From positions 12,697,629 to 12,761,628 of the forward strand of contig CM053327.1 in assembly GCA_028583605.1 (NCBI GenBank): 64,000 nt of DNA. The letters are read 5' to 3'. This document shows, piece after piece, positions 23,401 to 33,089 of this stretch; position 1 is the stretch's first letter; each line of letters starts with the position of its first letter. Position numbers and translations under genes: made by a program. The stretch comes from Dastarcus helophoroides. Lineage: Eukaryota; Arthropoda; Insecta; Coleoptera; Bothrideridae. The notes under the pieces were generated by a model. It was given only the letters and a program-made list of their open reading frames with translations, was not told where the DNA came from and did no database searches.

Positions 23401-24731
23401 TCTCATAAAGTTTGTTTCTATTGAAGAAATTCCTGTGTACAATTTCTCATTTCAATGTTATGAAATTGGAAGAAATACCAATTATTGAAATTTCGAAATT
23501 TTACAAATATCCCTAATTTTGACATTTAATTTCAAATTTCAACTTTTTGTAAATATTTCGACTCTTAATTTTTGAATTATTCTTTCAAAATTTGGGAAAT
23601 ATTTTTTTAATTAAACTTCGAATATTTAGACCGAATTTTGATGTTTGAAGTAACTTTTTCCCTTGTACAGTTCTGAAATTTAAGCAGCTCCTTAAACTTA
23701 TTTACATTTCCAGATAAGACAGATGACAAGCCCAAGCACAAGCACAAAAAGAAGGACAAAGATAGAAAAGAGAAAAAGGAGGAGAAATCTCACAAGTCGT
23801 CCAAGAAAGTCGAAAAGCCGCCGGTTACGGCTCCCGTCGTTGCATCAACGGCGGCCACCGCCCCAGTGACTTCTACCCCCGCGGCGACCCTGAATGGGAA
23901 AGATACCGTTGTTGCCGCCACCACCGTCGACAGAAGCAATCTCTTCGGAAGCCCCAAATCCGATCCACCAGCGGAAATCTCCCCCATCAAAGATAAGACT
24001 GCCAAACCCCTCAACAAACTCTTCACCAAAATGATCGATTCCTCGTCGGATTCATCAAGCAATAGTCGGGAGCCGTCGCCGGTGCCGGTCGAACCCAAGA
24101 AGAAGGAGAAGGTGAAGAAAAAAGAGCGTAAGAATGATAAAGATCCGGAGAAGAAGAGAAAGAGGAAGGCGTCGCCTGAGCCGGAGCAACCGCCGGAGAA
24201 GGTGAACAAAGAGGAGGATAGTCTGAACAATAATTCTGATAGTGATAATAAGACTAAGGAAGTTGTAGCTGAGAAGAACGACGCTGAAGACTACATGGGC
24301 GTGCTGAGGGAGCTGCAGCACAAAATCATGGGACTGAAGGAAAGCGCCGCCTTGCAGAAGGTAGGATTTCAACTTTAACTCTTTCACTTTTAATTTATTG
24401 CCCTCAAATTGTTAACTTTAAACTTGAATTTGGTACTTTTTTAAAATGTAAACATTGTTGAAGTTTTGATTTCATGTGGAAATTTGTTTTTTTTTTTGAA
24501 AAATTAATAAATCGTGACTTCAAATTCAAAGTCAAAATTTCTATTTTGACCTTCCAAATTTTTGTTTTTATCAGGAGATTTTGCCTATATTAAACGTTGT
24601 TTTAGGTTGTTCAATTGATAGCCGAAACTGGACAGTATGAAATATCAGCTCACACGTTTGATTTTGATTTATGTCTGCTGGATCGTTCGACAGTGAGGCA
24701 GCTGCAGGATTTTCTAGCCACTACTTCCTAA
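20449..24731 (+). CDS. ear: AF9/ENL (MLLT1/3) homologue with YEATS domain and AHD
   Basis: This is a chromatin reader and elongation scaffold. In animals the YEATS domain binds acylated histone lysines, and the C-terminal AHD recruits AF4-family, DOT1L or repressor partners in the super elongation complex. The exons are 20449-20629, 20686-20912, 22529-22787, 22841-23380, 23714-24360 and 24606-24731. Together they give 1,980 bases in one frame, 659 residues. YEATS spans residues 1 to about 136 (INLEIGHEASLRTK, PEGFTHDW, FYLHETFPKPKR spliced to VIKEPPYSLKESGYAGF, FNYDLHL). The middle is a long disordered Lys/Ser/Glu/Asp-rich region. The C-terminus (YMGVLRELQHKIMGLKE, then LIAETGQYEISAHTFDFDLC) is the AHD. 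The symbol ear is the Drosophila single-copy homologue and is used by analogy. Start choice: first ATG before the YEATS strand, matching family length. Confidence 0.95.
20973..21049 (+). repeat. 21-bp tandem repeat in AF9-like intron 2
   Basis: The unit CACAGATTTTTCCTATCTGGT is perfect at 20973-20993 and 20994-21014. It is diverged at 21015-21035 and partial to 21049. It begins 60 bases after the donor site of exon 2. Confidence 0.88.
21480..22200. repeat. Three ~300-bp higher-order units of T-polarised sequence in AF9-like intron 2
   Basis: The TTTTCAAAATTTCGACTT-like sequence is organised here. A landmark TAGTAAA recurs at about 21580, 21883 and 22182 (spacing about 303 and 299). A second landmark, AATTTTTTGTG(A/G)AAATTT, recurs near 21513, 21772 and 22114. 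Between the landmarks the three units can be aligned by eye with indels. Total intron length is 1,616 bp. Confidence 0.65.
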
Positions 24732-25479
24732 TGCCGCGTGGACTATTTATACTTTCCATTAAATGGATTTAGGCTTAGATCGAGTACATATAAGTTGTAA
24801 TAATTTATTTCTGTACCTGGTTAATGATTCTTTGATTTCATCCATTCACGGCTTCGTTTTAATGTACATAATTCTTGACAATTATATTGTATTTGTGTCA
24901 CTAAATTTTATTAAATATGATTATTTAATTATTTATTTTAATAGTGACAATTTTGGTTTTAATTAATGGATCGAGCTGAAGAAATCAAAGTTAATTTGCA
25001 CGCGATATGTCCAGTTTATTTTTTCCCAGCTTTAATACTGCTTTACGTTGAAAACGGGCCAGTACCCCTGTTAATTGTTTTGATTTTTTTCTCTAAGGGC
25101 GACCAATTTAGATTTTAGGTCGAGTCGAATTAGATCTGAAATAGAGCAACGGAATTGTATAATGCTGCATTTGAAAGCGCTAAATAGACTAAACTGATAT
25201 CAAGATAAGTTTTGATGTAGCTGTTGTTATATATTTGCGATTTTTTTGGGTTATCTGTTTTGATTTTGTTGCCAGTGATGTTTTATATATTATTTTAACT
25301 GTGGTTTTCTTTTGTACAGTTGTTGATTTATTACTTATTGTAATAAGTATTATAGTTGTAAGGAATGTATCTACTCTTTTTGTAAAGTATCGAGGATGTG
25401 TCTGAAATGTGTAAAGATTGTTTTTAATATTGTGTAAAGTAATATAAAGCATTGCAAGACTTTTTTTATTATTTCTGTA

Positions 25480-25915
25480 CCCACTCAAGAAATTCTTAGA
25501 AGAGCCCTTCTGGAAGTAGAGGAAAATGATATGAGTGTTAGAACAGCTAGCAGAGAAATTGGGGTGCCTAAAACAACGTTGCAAAACCGCTTTAAACGAA
25601 AAAGTCCCTGATATGCCTATGAAAACAGATCCCCCACCACGTTTAACGTTAACTGGCGAAAACGAAATTGCTCGGTGGATAATCACCATTGCAAAATGTG
25701 GATTTCCTATTAGAAAAACTGATTTAATAAATAGCATTGAAAAAATTTTAGTGGGCTCTGGAAGAACAGGATTATTTATACGAGGTAAACCTGGTCAAAA
25801 ATGGTATCAAAACTTCAAAAAACGGCACCCCTAAATATCTTTAAGAGAAGCAGAAGGAGTTACTAAGGCTAGAGTTATTGTTACCGAAGAATCTATAAGG
25901 CATTTTATAAAGATC
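25480..25915 (+). pseudogene. Pogo/Tigger (jerky-type) transposase N-terminal remnant
   Basis: The first frame reads TQEILRRALLEVEENDMSVR, then TASREIGVPKTTLQNRFKRK: a Psq-type helix-turn-helix. It stops near 25608. A second frame continues with LTGENEIARWIITIAKCGFP, GKPGQKWYQNFKKRHP and, after a stop at 25835, ISLREAEGVTKARVIVTEES: the CENP-B-type second DNA-binding domain. One frameshift and one stop separate the pieces. The DDE domain is missing. It lies just after the 3' end of the AF9-like gene and could affect its 3' UTR. Confidence 0.82.
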
Positions 25916-25919
25916 TGAA

Positions 25920-26640
25920 AAATGTCTAAAACATTATTGAATTTTTTCAAAATTACCACTTCTTCAAATTTAAAATGGAATTTTCTAATAAAATTTTGGA
26001 AACAAAAGCAAGATCAAAACATTGCAAACTTCCAAAAAAACTAGGATAAACTTTGAATGTTTTTTCTTGAGAACTTCGAAATTTTTCCTTTTTTAAGTTA
26101 GGTCACTTTTTTCGACTTTAATTTCAATATTTAGATCTCAAACTCAAGATTTCCACCTTTTTCTAAAAGGTTCAACTTTAGAGAAACAGTTTTAAAACTA
26201 AAAAAATAAAACTTCGAATTTTAAAGCTTTTCAAAAATGTCAAAATTTTTAAAATGAAATTTTTCATTCAGCATAACACACCTCGCAGTCGTGTATAAAA
26301 TGAAGTCCAAAAATTGATCATATTTCATGTATAAGAAGATATTTGTAAAGATTAGAGAATTGTTGGAGTTTTTGCTGTTTTTTGGATAGTTCGTATATGA
26401 CCTAGCACATGGAGCAGGTTGATCGCTCTATTTATACCATTACCGTACTCAATTATTACAAGAGTTTTTCCTTTTATGTTCAATCTTTCTATCAATGTCC
26501 ATCATTACATTATTTTCACGCATTTCCTGGGTCCCCCAGATAATTTCACGTAAACACAAGTTAAGAAACGGTTAGAAGTTTCGAATTATTTATATCGGCA
26601 GCAAAAAAGTGCTCGAAAAAATTAACAAGTTCGCCTAGTC
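25920..26640. other. Low-complexity and unassigned spacer
   Basis: Diverged TTTCGACTT-type sequence extends to about 26260. After that is A/T-rich sequence with no recognised feature up to the convergent gene's 3' end. Confidence 0.5.
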
Positions 26641-26679
26641 GATAAAATGATAATGAAAACTTATTAAATATAGCAAGCC

Positions 26680-26685
26680 TTTATT
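26680..26685 (-). promoter_or_regulatory. Candidate poly(A) signal of the unknown three-exon gene
   Basis: TTTATT on the plus strand, AATAAA in gene sense, 53 bases beyond the stop codon. Confidence 0.5.
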
Positions 26686-26737
26686 AAAAATTGAGAATAG
26701 AAATAAAATTAAAAATAGACAAGGTAGCAGCTAATTT

Positions 26738-27639
26738 TTAAAATCTCCTGTTCAATTCCCGAACCATTTGACACTCCGCTAATCGAATTTTGTTCTTATC
26801 ACTAACACGTTGACCATACAAAAGTCGTTTTCTCAGCTGATTCAGCTGCAACAAGAAACAATTTAAAATACTCCATTATTTAACATTCCTCACCCCTACC
26901 TTATCATTAGAAGCTATAACAGCTGGATCTATATTACTCGTGGGCACGGGAATTTTTCTCTTCACATGTTTCTGCCGCGGTGGCGGCCCTCCTCGCCGAC
27001 TCAGGCACTGCTCAGAAACACTCTGAAGCCCATCAAAAAGAGTGGCGTTTGAGGGTGGATGAGGAGCCTCCAGAGCGATAGTGCTATGGGAATAATACCC
27101 CTTGCGATTTTTAATTTCTAAAGCTTTGGTGTTTTCTAGGAATCGGTGAAAGAACCTGGAAAGGGAAAGCTATATGGATGATTTCGATTAAGATGCGAAT
27201 ACCCTTCATCATCGGATAATTCTTCTTCGCCGTCCGCGTAAAATTCCATGCTTTCATTGAGGTCGTCTCGTTTGGTTGATCTGCAGGTGGCTCTTGCGCT
27301 GGGGGTGACGTGTTTAACGGGGTTTCTGTCGTAATCGCCGCTGGCGGCTCCTGGGAGTTTGATTTTGTCGTAGAAAATTTTCAGGTAGGAATTGGGTTTT
27401 TTCTTATTTACTGGGGGAAGTATGTTGAGCTTCTTGGTAGGGCGACTGCTTCGGTTGCTGAGGCTATCATGATATATTCTACTTTCGAGTTCAGTTTTGG
27501 AAATTTCTCCTTCGTAAAGAGGTAAGATTTTGGAGAGGCTCTCCGGCGATAGGCATCCTATTTTCTTGTCCTTGAAGACGTCGTCCTGACAGTCACTAAA
27601 ATATTCGTCCTCTAATGAATCATAATATTCATTCTCCAT
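26738..27639 (-). CDS. Three-exon gene of unknown function, 266 residues
   Basis: The exons in gene order are 27639-27203, 27155-26900 and 26845-26738. The first intron is only 47 bp and the second 54 bp; both have GT-AG ends and phases that keep one frame of 801 bases ending in TAA. The protein is hydrophilic. It has an acidic N-terminus (MENEYYDSLEDEYFSDCQDD), a central basic patch around KKLNILPPVNKKKPNSYLKI, an acidic stretch DGEEELSDDEG, and a C-terminal half with EQCLSRRGGPPPRQKHVKRK. The end is probably helical: LNQLRKRLLYGQRVSDKNKI and AECQMVRELNRRF. No signal peptide or membrane segment is seen and I do not recognise the family. An unspliced reading would end at 27133 and lose the last two exons. 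The exact fit of both short introns argues the spliced form is real. Confidence 0.72.
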
Positions 27640-27649
27640 TTAGGCCAGG

Positions 27650-28130
27650 TAAACATCAATTTTTATCATTTTGTAATAATGCGATGATTGACAGAATTGT
27701 TTACATGGAAACTGAATGCGAAATTTGACACTTCTCGCTTGTCAATAATTTTATGGCTGGAGCTGCTGTCCTTTCCGACAGAAGATAAAAGAACTGTATG
27801 GCAAAGAGTCTAAATCAACGACCTATCAGGGATGTGTTCTTCATGGAAGCTAGGGAATCTGTGTTCCCATTGGACAGTAGTTTTACAGATTCGAGCAAAA
27901 AAAAACTCGCACATTTTATCAAAATCTCAAGTTTAAACAAAAGTTTTTAAGTTTTCAAATCCAAAATATAAGTTTGGAAGTTATAATATTAAAGTCGAAA
28001 TTTGGCGTAGAAAATTAACACTTAAAATCTGAAATCTAAAAATTTGAAGTTTAGCCTTAAAATTTTAATTTTGTTCGAGAGGTTTTAAGTGGAAATTTCG
28101 AAACTGAAGTAAACTCAAGCAGAAATTTGC
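27650..28130. other. Upstream region of the unknown gene, no gene accepted
   Basis: This holds the presumed promoter of the minus-strand gene. A 50-codon plus-strand frame starts at 27798 (MAKSLNQRPIRDVFFMEARE) but matches nothing I know and has no splice context. Confidence 0.4.
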
Positions 28131-28195
28131 AACTTGGAAAAAACCTTTTATTCATATAATTTTGTTAGAAATATTGTATCTGACTTCCAGACAAA

Positions 28196-28400
28196 ACACG
28201 CCGGTAGTATCGATTTGCTTATTGCGCTATGGCACTGTCTACATCGACGGAGTTCCATCCGCCGATGCAGTAAGAGGGAATTCCGAATAGAATGCGACGT
28301 CTGTAGGTCATGGTTCGCGGGTGTTGTAAGGTTATGGCCTGGAAATAGAAAAAAGGGGAAAAATCGCGAGTGCCGGCGAAAAAAATATCAAATTGTTCGA
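28196..28400 (+). pseudogene. Possible PHD-finger remnant
   Basis: A short frame reads HCLHRRSSIRRCSKREFRIE then CDVCRSWFAGVVRLW. The spacing C-x-H/C and the phrase IECDVCRSWF resemble the first half of PHD fingers of the KDM7/PHF type (C-x-C ... IECDxCxxWFHG). The expected histidine after WF is alanine, the later cysteines are missing, and no splice sites frame it. It may be a dead fragment of a retrocopy or of a transposon that captured a PHD finger. Confidence 0.3.
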
Positions 28401-28703
28401 TAGCATTTCAACTGCTGGTCAACTGGCCGAATGGAGTTAGCTTGACAGAGAAAAACAATCCGTCGTGGAAATGAAGAGGACCAAATTAAAGCACATTTGT
28501 TTTAAGGTAAAAAGTAAACCTTGTTGTTGTTATTAATTAGTTTTGTAAATAAATCTTAAAAAATTAATATTGAAATGGTTAATATGCTTTTAGAATGCAT
28601 GTTATGCAAACGGTCTTTGAAAATCTTTGAGAAAAAAAAAATGAAACTTGTGAATTTTTAAAGGTAAGCAACAATTTGGAAACAATTATTTTAAAAGTTT
28701 ATG

Positions 28704-29250
28704 GTAGATGCCTAGAGACCTTCACGAGTAAGTACAAACGTAATCGGATTATAATCAGCGACTACTTTTCCCGAGTATGTAATCGGGGAATTGGTATCGT
28801 CGCATCGTGGCATTGCAGCATCGTTGGCATCGTACCGATTACACTCATTTGTAATCGTGCACATGTGACATGACTTTCAAAAATATTTGTCAAATATCCA
28901 TGCTGTCAAATGTCAATTTAACCAACTTTATTTAATCTTCTATTTAATTTATCGCCTGGATCATGTTTTATTGTTGTTTTTGCTTCTGTATTCTTCATTG
29001 TTTGCAGATGTATTCTTTTTGCAGTTAGTTATAAATATGTCAGGCTAATATTATTTGTGTTCTCCAAGGGCTTATGCTCTTCATTTTAACGATGCCGATT
29101 ACATAATCATAAGCGATGCCGATTACTACTCATACTCGTCTCATGATGTCACGATTACTTTAATCGGCACCGTTGTACTCATAAAACGAGTATATGTACT
29201 TGTAATCGGACGATGTCTACTTACTCGTTCAGGTCTCTTAAGTAGATGCT
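28704..29250. mobile_element. MITE with ~21-bp TIRs and dense CGATTA motifs
   Basis: The inverted ends contain AGAGACCTTCACGAGTAAGTA (left, 28714 onward) and, inverted, AGAGACCTGAACGAGTAAGTA (right). The interior carries about ten TAATCG/CGATTA motifs in both orientations, including GATGCCGATTAC twice in the right half, and a GCATCGT-rich patch on the left. There is no coding frame. The superfamily is not assigned. Confidence 0.78.
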
Positions 29251-29579
29251 AAAAATTTTGAACTTAAACTGTAAACCTGAAGTTTTAACTTTTTTAATTT
29301 AAATATTTTTCCATCACTGATTTTCTTTGGGTTTCAGGCTTTTGAAATTCACCTAAAATTTGTGGATTAAATTTATATTCTTTAATTTCTGTGCCTAGTG
29401 TATAAAATGGCAAAATTTTGATAAAATTTTGGTTAGTTAATTAATTTTTATTTTTATAACTGAGTCTTTAAAATGACGGATTTAAATTTTTTGGAAATTT
29501 CAAGTTTAATTTCAAACCTACAGAAATGGGCTTTCTTTTTAGAGTTAAAAATTACTTTGATATGATCAACTGCTGACTC

Positions 29580-30060
29580 TCTACAAAGCACAAGTTAGGC
29601 CTACACTGGAACACGGTTCTTAGGTTTGGGGTTCAGCCCCAGAGCACACTTCTTAAGAATTCAGTTCAAACAAGAGCAATTCAACTAATTGATTACCAGA
29701 GCTTGGCAGATCCTTTAGAAACACTTGAGCACAAGTGGATGGTTGATGACTTCTCTCTTATAAATGGAAGATGCTCTCGGGAACTGATAGGTCTAATCCC
29801 CCCTAAGAGTAACATTCTTGAGACATACATGACAGTCGAAAGCGGGAAATTCCCGTGAGGTTCAGCTTGACATAGTGAGGACTTCTATCTATGGAGAGTC
29901 ATTTTTCTACAGAACTTCCGGAACTCTGGAATTCGTAACCTAACATAATTTTTTCCGACAATTATAATTTATCCTCATTTAAAAGGGCATTTCATCGCCA
30001 TATACATTTATTTCCTCATCCTAATCGCAGTGCTCTAAATGCATAATAGGGTTGCTCTTT
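29580..30060 (+). mobile_element. Jockey-like family B, 3' terminal fragment
   Basis: Fragments read LSTKHKLGLHWNTVLRFGVQ, then TRAIQLIDYQSLADPLETLE, HKWMVDDFSLINGRCSRELI and GLIPPKSN. These are in the order of the RT C-terminus at 13250-13640 and 57960-58130. The copy ends with the family's last phrase (TGCTCTAAATGCATAATAGG, GTTGCTC) followed by an A-run near 30078. It is severely 5'-truncated and stop-broken. Confidence 0.82.
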
Positions 30061-30659
30061 GCTAGTGGGTTGAATTGAAAAAAAAAATCTTTTTGCTTCC
30101 TCCAATTATTCTTATATAGGTAAAATTTGAAGGACTGAAGTTAAAAATGTCTTCTTTTTTATTCTTTCTCAATTCTGTAGGTAAGTACATTTTGTTAACG
30201 TTTTCTTGCCTTCTGTTACTCTTTTCGATATTACCTAAAAAATCAAGGCAAAACAGGAAATTACAGTTTATTTCTTTAAATCTGTCACCTTTTTTTCTTT
30301 AATTTGACGGACTATTACTTTGGCTTATTTCACCACTTACGTTTCTCTTATTGCTTCAACCGATAATAATTAATTTCTGGAGTTCGACAACCACCTGTGC
30401 AATAGAAAGTTATATAATAACGCAAAAGTTAATCATTTTTTTATCCTGTAACAACAAAGGATAAAAGGTTTCATATAAAGAGATTCATTGAAATTAAAAT
30501 TTACTCTTATTTAATTTGTAATGCATGAAATTCGTTCTAAGTCAAAATTTTGATTCTGCAAAACACTACTCAACGTCAAAGAAAAGCCATGTTTTACTTT
30601 GCATTTTACTAAGAGATATAGAATGTGCCATTTAAAATATTCCGTCTTTTTCTTCTTCT

Positions 30660-31080
30660 TGCGTTTTTTTAGAGACAGCTAAGAAAATTCTTGCTTTAAA
30701 TTTCTTTTTTCCACCTTTCCCTAGAGTTAATCTAAGAAAGCCTTTGTAATAAATTTTCTTTTTTGCCGTTTTTATTAATATTTTTTTTGGACATGATACC
30801 AAAAAATTTTGATCTTCAATTTAGTATTCTTTCTTTTTCTCAAAATTTGTTAAACGTGATTCCTAAGAAAACCTTTTTATTAAATTTTCTCTTCTTCTAT
30901 TATCTTTCAATCAATATAATATCAAAAATACTTTTATTCCAAATTTTCTTTACCCTCGTTTTCTCAAGCGTTATTCACACATATGAGAACGTTTGTTCTA
31001 AATTTCTTCTTCTTCTTTTACAGGCCATTGAACGTGAGACCTATCTAAGAAAATATTGACCTAAAGTTTTTCTTATTGCG
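30660..31080 (+). repeat. Degenerate ~60-bp T-rich tandem repeat
   Basis: About seven diverged units share the phrase CTAAGAAAACCTTTTTATTA followed by AATTTTCTTCTTCT. Recognisable starts lie near 30672, 30731, 30793, 30864, 30920, 30975 and 31040. A 98-codon frame at 30763 is a by-product of this repeat. Confidence 0.5.
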
Positions 31081-31699
31081 TTTTCATTTGGAACAATCCG
31101 AGCTTTTTACGTTACCTTGAAACCTGATTTATGGCCAATAAATTATTTTATTCGGAAGCGCAAATTGACCCGAATCGGCAATAATAATAGACATTGCGGA
31201 ATTTTATACAGATATAATCATCGCGAATTGTCGGTTTCTAAAGGTTTTTTATAGTTAGCAACTTCCTAACCTAAAGAAATCAGACAAGTGAATAGTAATT
31301 CACAAAGTGGGTCATCTCTATCTTATAGTTAGATCGAGTTCGCATCTTAATTACAGTTGTGTCAAAGAAACTTCAGAGCAATGAATTATACCAGGATTTA
31401 ATTAACTGATTCTTTTCTGTTTTTGATTCAGAAGCTTGTCTAGGTTGATTTAAATTTGTTAAAATTGCTTAGGTTACCCAAAGATGTTCCTACATCCTTC
31501 AGATTGATTCTTTGAAAGTTTCCTGAAATTGTTTGAGCTGACTGAAAAATTGTGCAATTCCCCTGCTCTGTTGGATTGTATTTAAGTCTCATCCTGAAGG
31601 AAGTTCCTAGGATGGACTTGTACAAAGCTACTTCAAGTAGTATTGCTCCTGATGCTACACCTCATGCTAACATTTTTTATAATCAAAAACCAATAACGT

Positions 31700-31906
31700 T
31701 GTTAAAAAACGCCGTCAATGCTTAAAAATATTCGTTCGTAAGTGAAGTGAAGATTTTATTATTGTATTGGATTTTTCATTTCTTGTATTTTTGTTGTAAT
31801 TTGCATTTATTATTACTTTTTGTTCCCGAACGTGCCCTAAGACGGTAGGCGAAACGTCGAACACTTTTAGGGATCTTAGGCACGGTCCAATCCTGCACAA
31901 AGTATA
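31700..31906 (+). mobile_element. Penelope-like repeat tail (with hammerhead-like motif)
   Basis: The tail from 31821 to about 31906 aligns with 41555-41649 and 37690-37765 (GAACACTTTTAG, then CACGGTCCAATCCTG, then AAGTATA). The upstream limit is unclear. The right end abuts the TIR of the element starting near 31907. Confidence 0.5.
31821..31863 (+). ncRNA. Hammerhead-ribozyme-like motif, copy 2
   Basis: The order is TGTTC (31821-31825), CCGAACG (in place of CUGANGA), a hairpin TGCCCTA-AGACGG-TAGGC, GAAAC (31851-31855), GTC (31856-31858), and GAACA (31859-31863) complementary to TGTTC. The 3' half (GGC-GAAAC-GUC and stem I) is intact. The CUGANGA box is changed at two or three sites, so activity is doubtful. 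It is followed by the conserved family tail CACTTTTAG...CACGGTCCAATCCTG. Confidence 0.5.
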
Positions 31907-33002
31907 CGGTGACCAAAAAAATGTCCACATTTTATTTTCTTCGTTTGTGTTATTACTAATGGGTACGTTTTTATTAAATTTTCACCAAATATGCAATAAG
32001 GTGTAAGATTTTAGACAGTGAAGTGAAAAATATCACAGCTAAAATCGATTTTTATACAAAGAGATTCAAAAATGTTTGTCATTTTGTGCAAAAACTAAAA
32101 ATTTACCCAACAAAAAATTAGCTATTCGTTGAAAAACATTTTCTGAGCAGTCAGTTTTATCACAATTTCCTCAAAGTCGTTCACAATGACAAAATTGTAC
32201 TCGATGGAGCCATATTTTGGAGCAGGTAACAGTGGGCTTTAAAAATAATTACTAACACATCTAACTGTTAAATAATAGTTTTATTGTAATTTTAAAATTT
32301 ATTTGAATATGCTAACAATGCTAATATTCTTATCAGAGAGCAAGAACGATAAAATTTTAATGGGAAGAAGGCTTGAACAATTATTAAAGAAATTCTCACC
32401 TAACCAAAACTGGTATATAAGGTTTATATTTCGTTTGTTAGAAAAATTAAACAAAAAGATGAAGATTACCGGATAAGAAAAGAAAGTGAATGAGCAAAAT
32501 CTGTAAGAGTAGAAGGAAATATACAAATTGTACGGCAAAATATGCGAAGTCCAATTAATTTTTCAGCCTCTGGCAAAAAACCACGAATTATTGAAAATGA
32601 GTTTGGTATTAAAAGATCGCCTTTAAGACATATTATCAAGTGTGGTCTATAATTGGAGGCATTTAAAGGGGTTCACAAAATTTCCAGTTTCATGTTGTTA
32701 TTGTGTACAACTTTACAAAAATATTAATAAAATTGTCTAGTATCGAAGTATTTGAAAAAATTAAAAAAAAGTTACATTCAGAAAATGCTACAAACCTTTG
32801 TTTTTTTGCAAAACACTAAAAATTACAAATATCTTAGACCCTCTCTGTATAAAAATTGATTGTAGCTGCAAGACTTTTGACTTCATTCCCTAAAAGCTTA
32901 TACATTACTGCATTGTTGGTGAGAATTTGGTAAAAACAACCCAGTAGTAACAAAATAAATCAACCAAATAAAATGAGGATTTTTTTTGGCTCACCGTGTA
33001 TA
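31907..33002. mobile_element. Candidate ~1.1-kb Tc1/mariner-like element, decayed
   Basis: The left end TATACGGTGACCAAAAAAAT and the inverted right end TATACACGGTGAGCCAAAAA share about 30 alignable bases reaching to ATTTTATT. The interior is A/T-rich. A short frame near 32475-32650 reads VEGNIQIVRQNMRSPINFSA and GKKPRIIENEFGIKRSPLRH, faintly like the linker between transposase helix-turn-helix domains. No catalytic block is seen. Ends start at TA, as expected for this superfamily. Confidence 0.5.
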
Positions 33003-33089
33003 TATTTTTTATTATTCTTATGAACAGACATTTTATAAATGTATTATCACCTAAATTTTTTTACACTTATTAATGAATTAACACTGTAT

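Noticed and set aside
23790..24387. Minus-strand frames over AF9-like exon 5
   Set aside because: Same reason: antisense of a low-complexity coding exon, leucine- and serine-rich with no domain.
25189..25737. 182-codon minus-strand frame
   Set aside because: Runs through the AF9-like 3' flank and antisense of the pogo-type remnant; no recognisable protein.
31640..31680. CTGATGC near GAAAC at 31851 as one ribozyme
   Set aside because: The boxes are about 200 bases apart without pairing in between.
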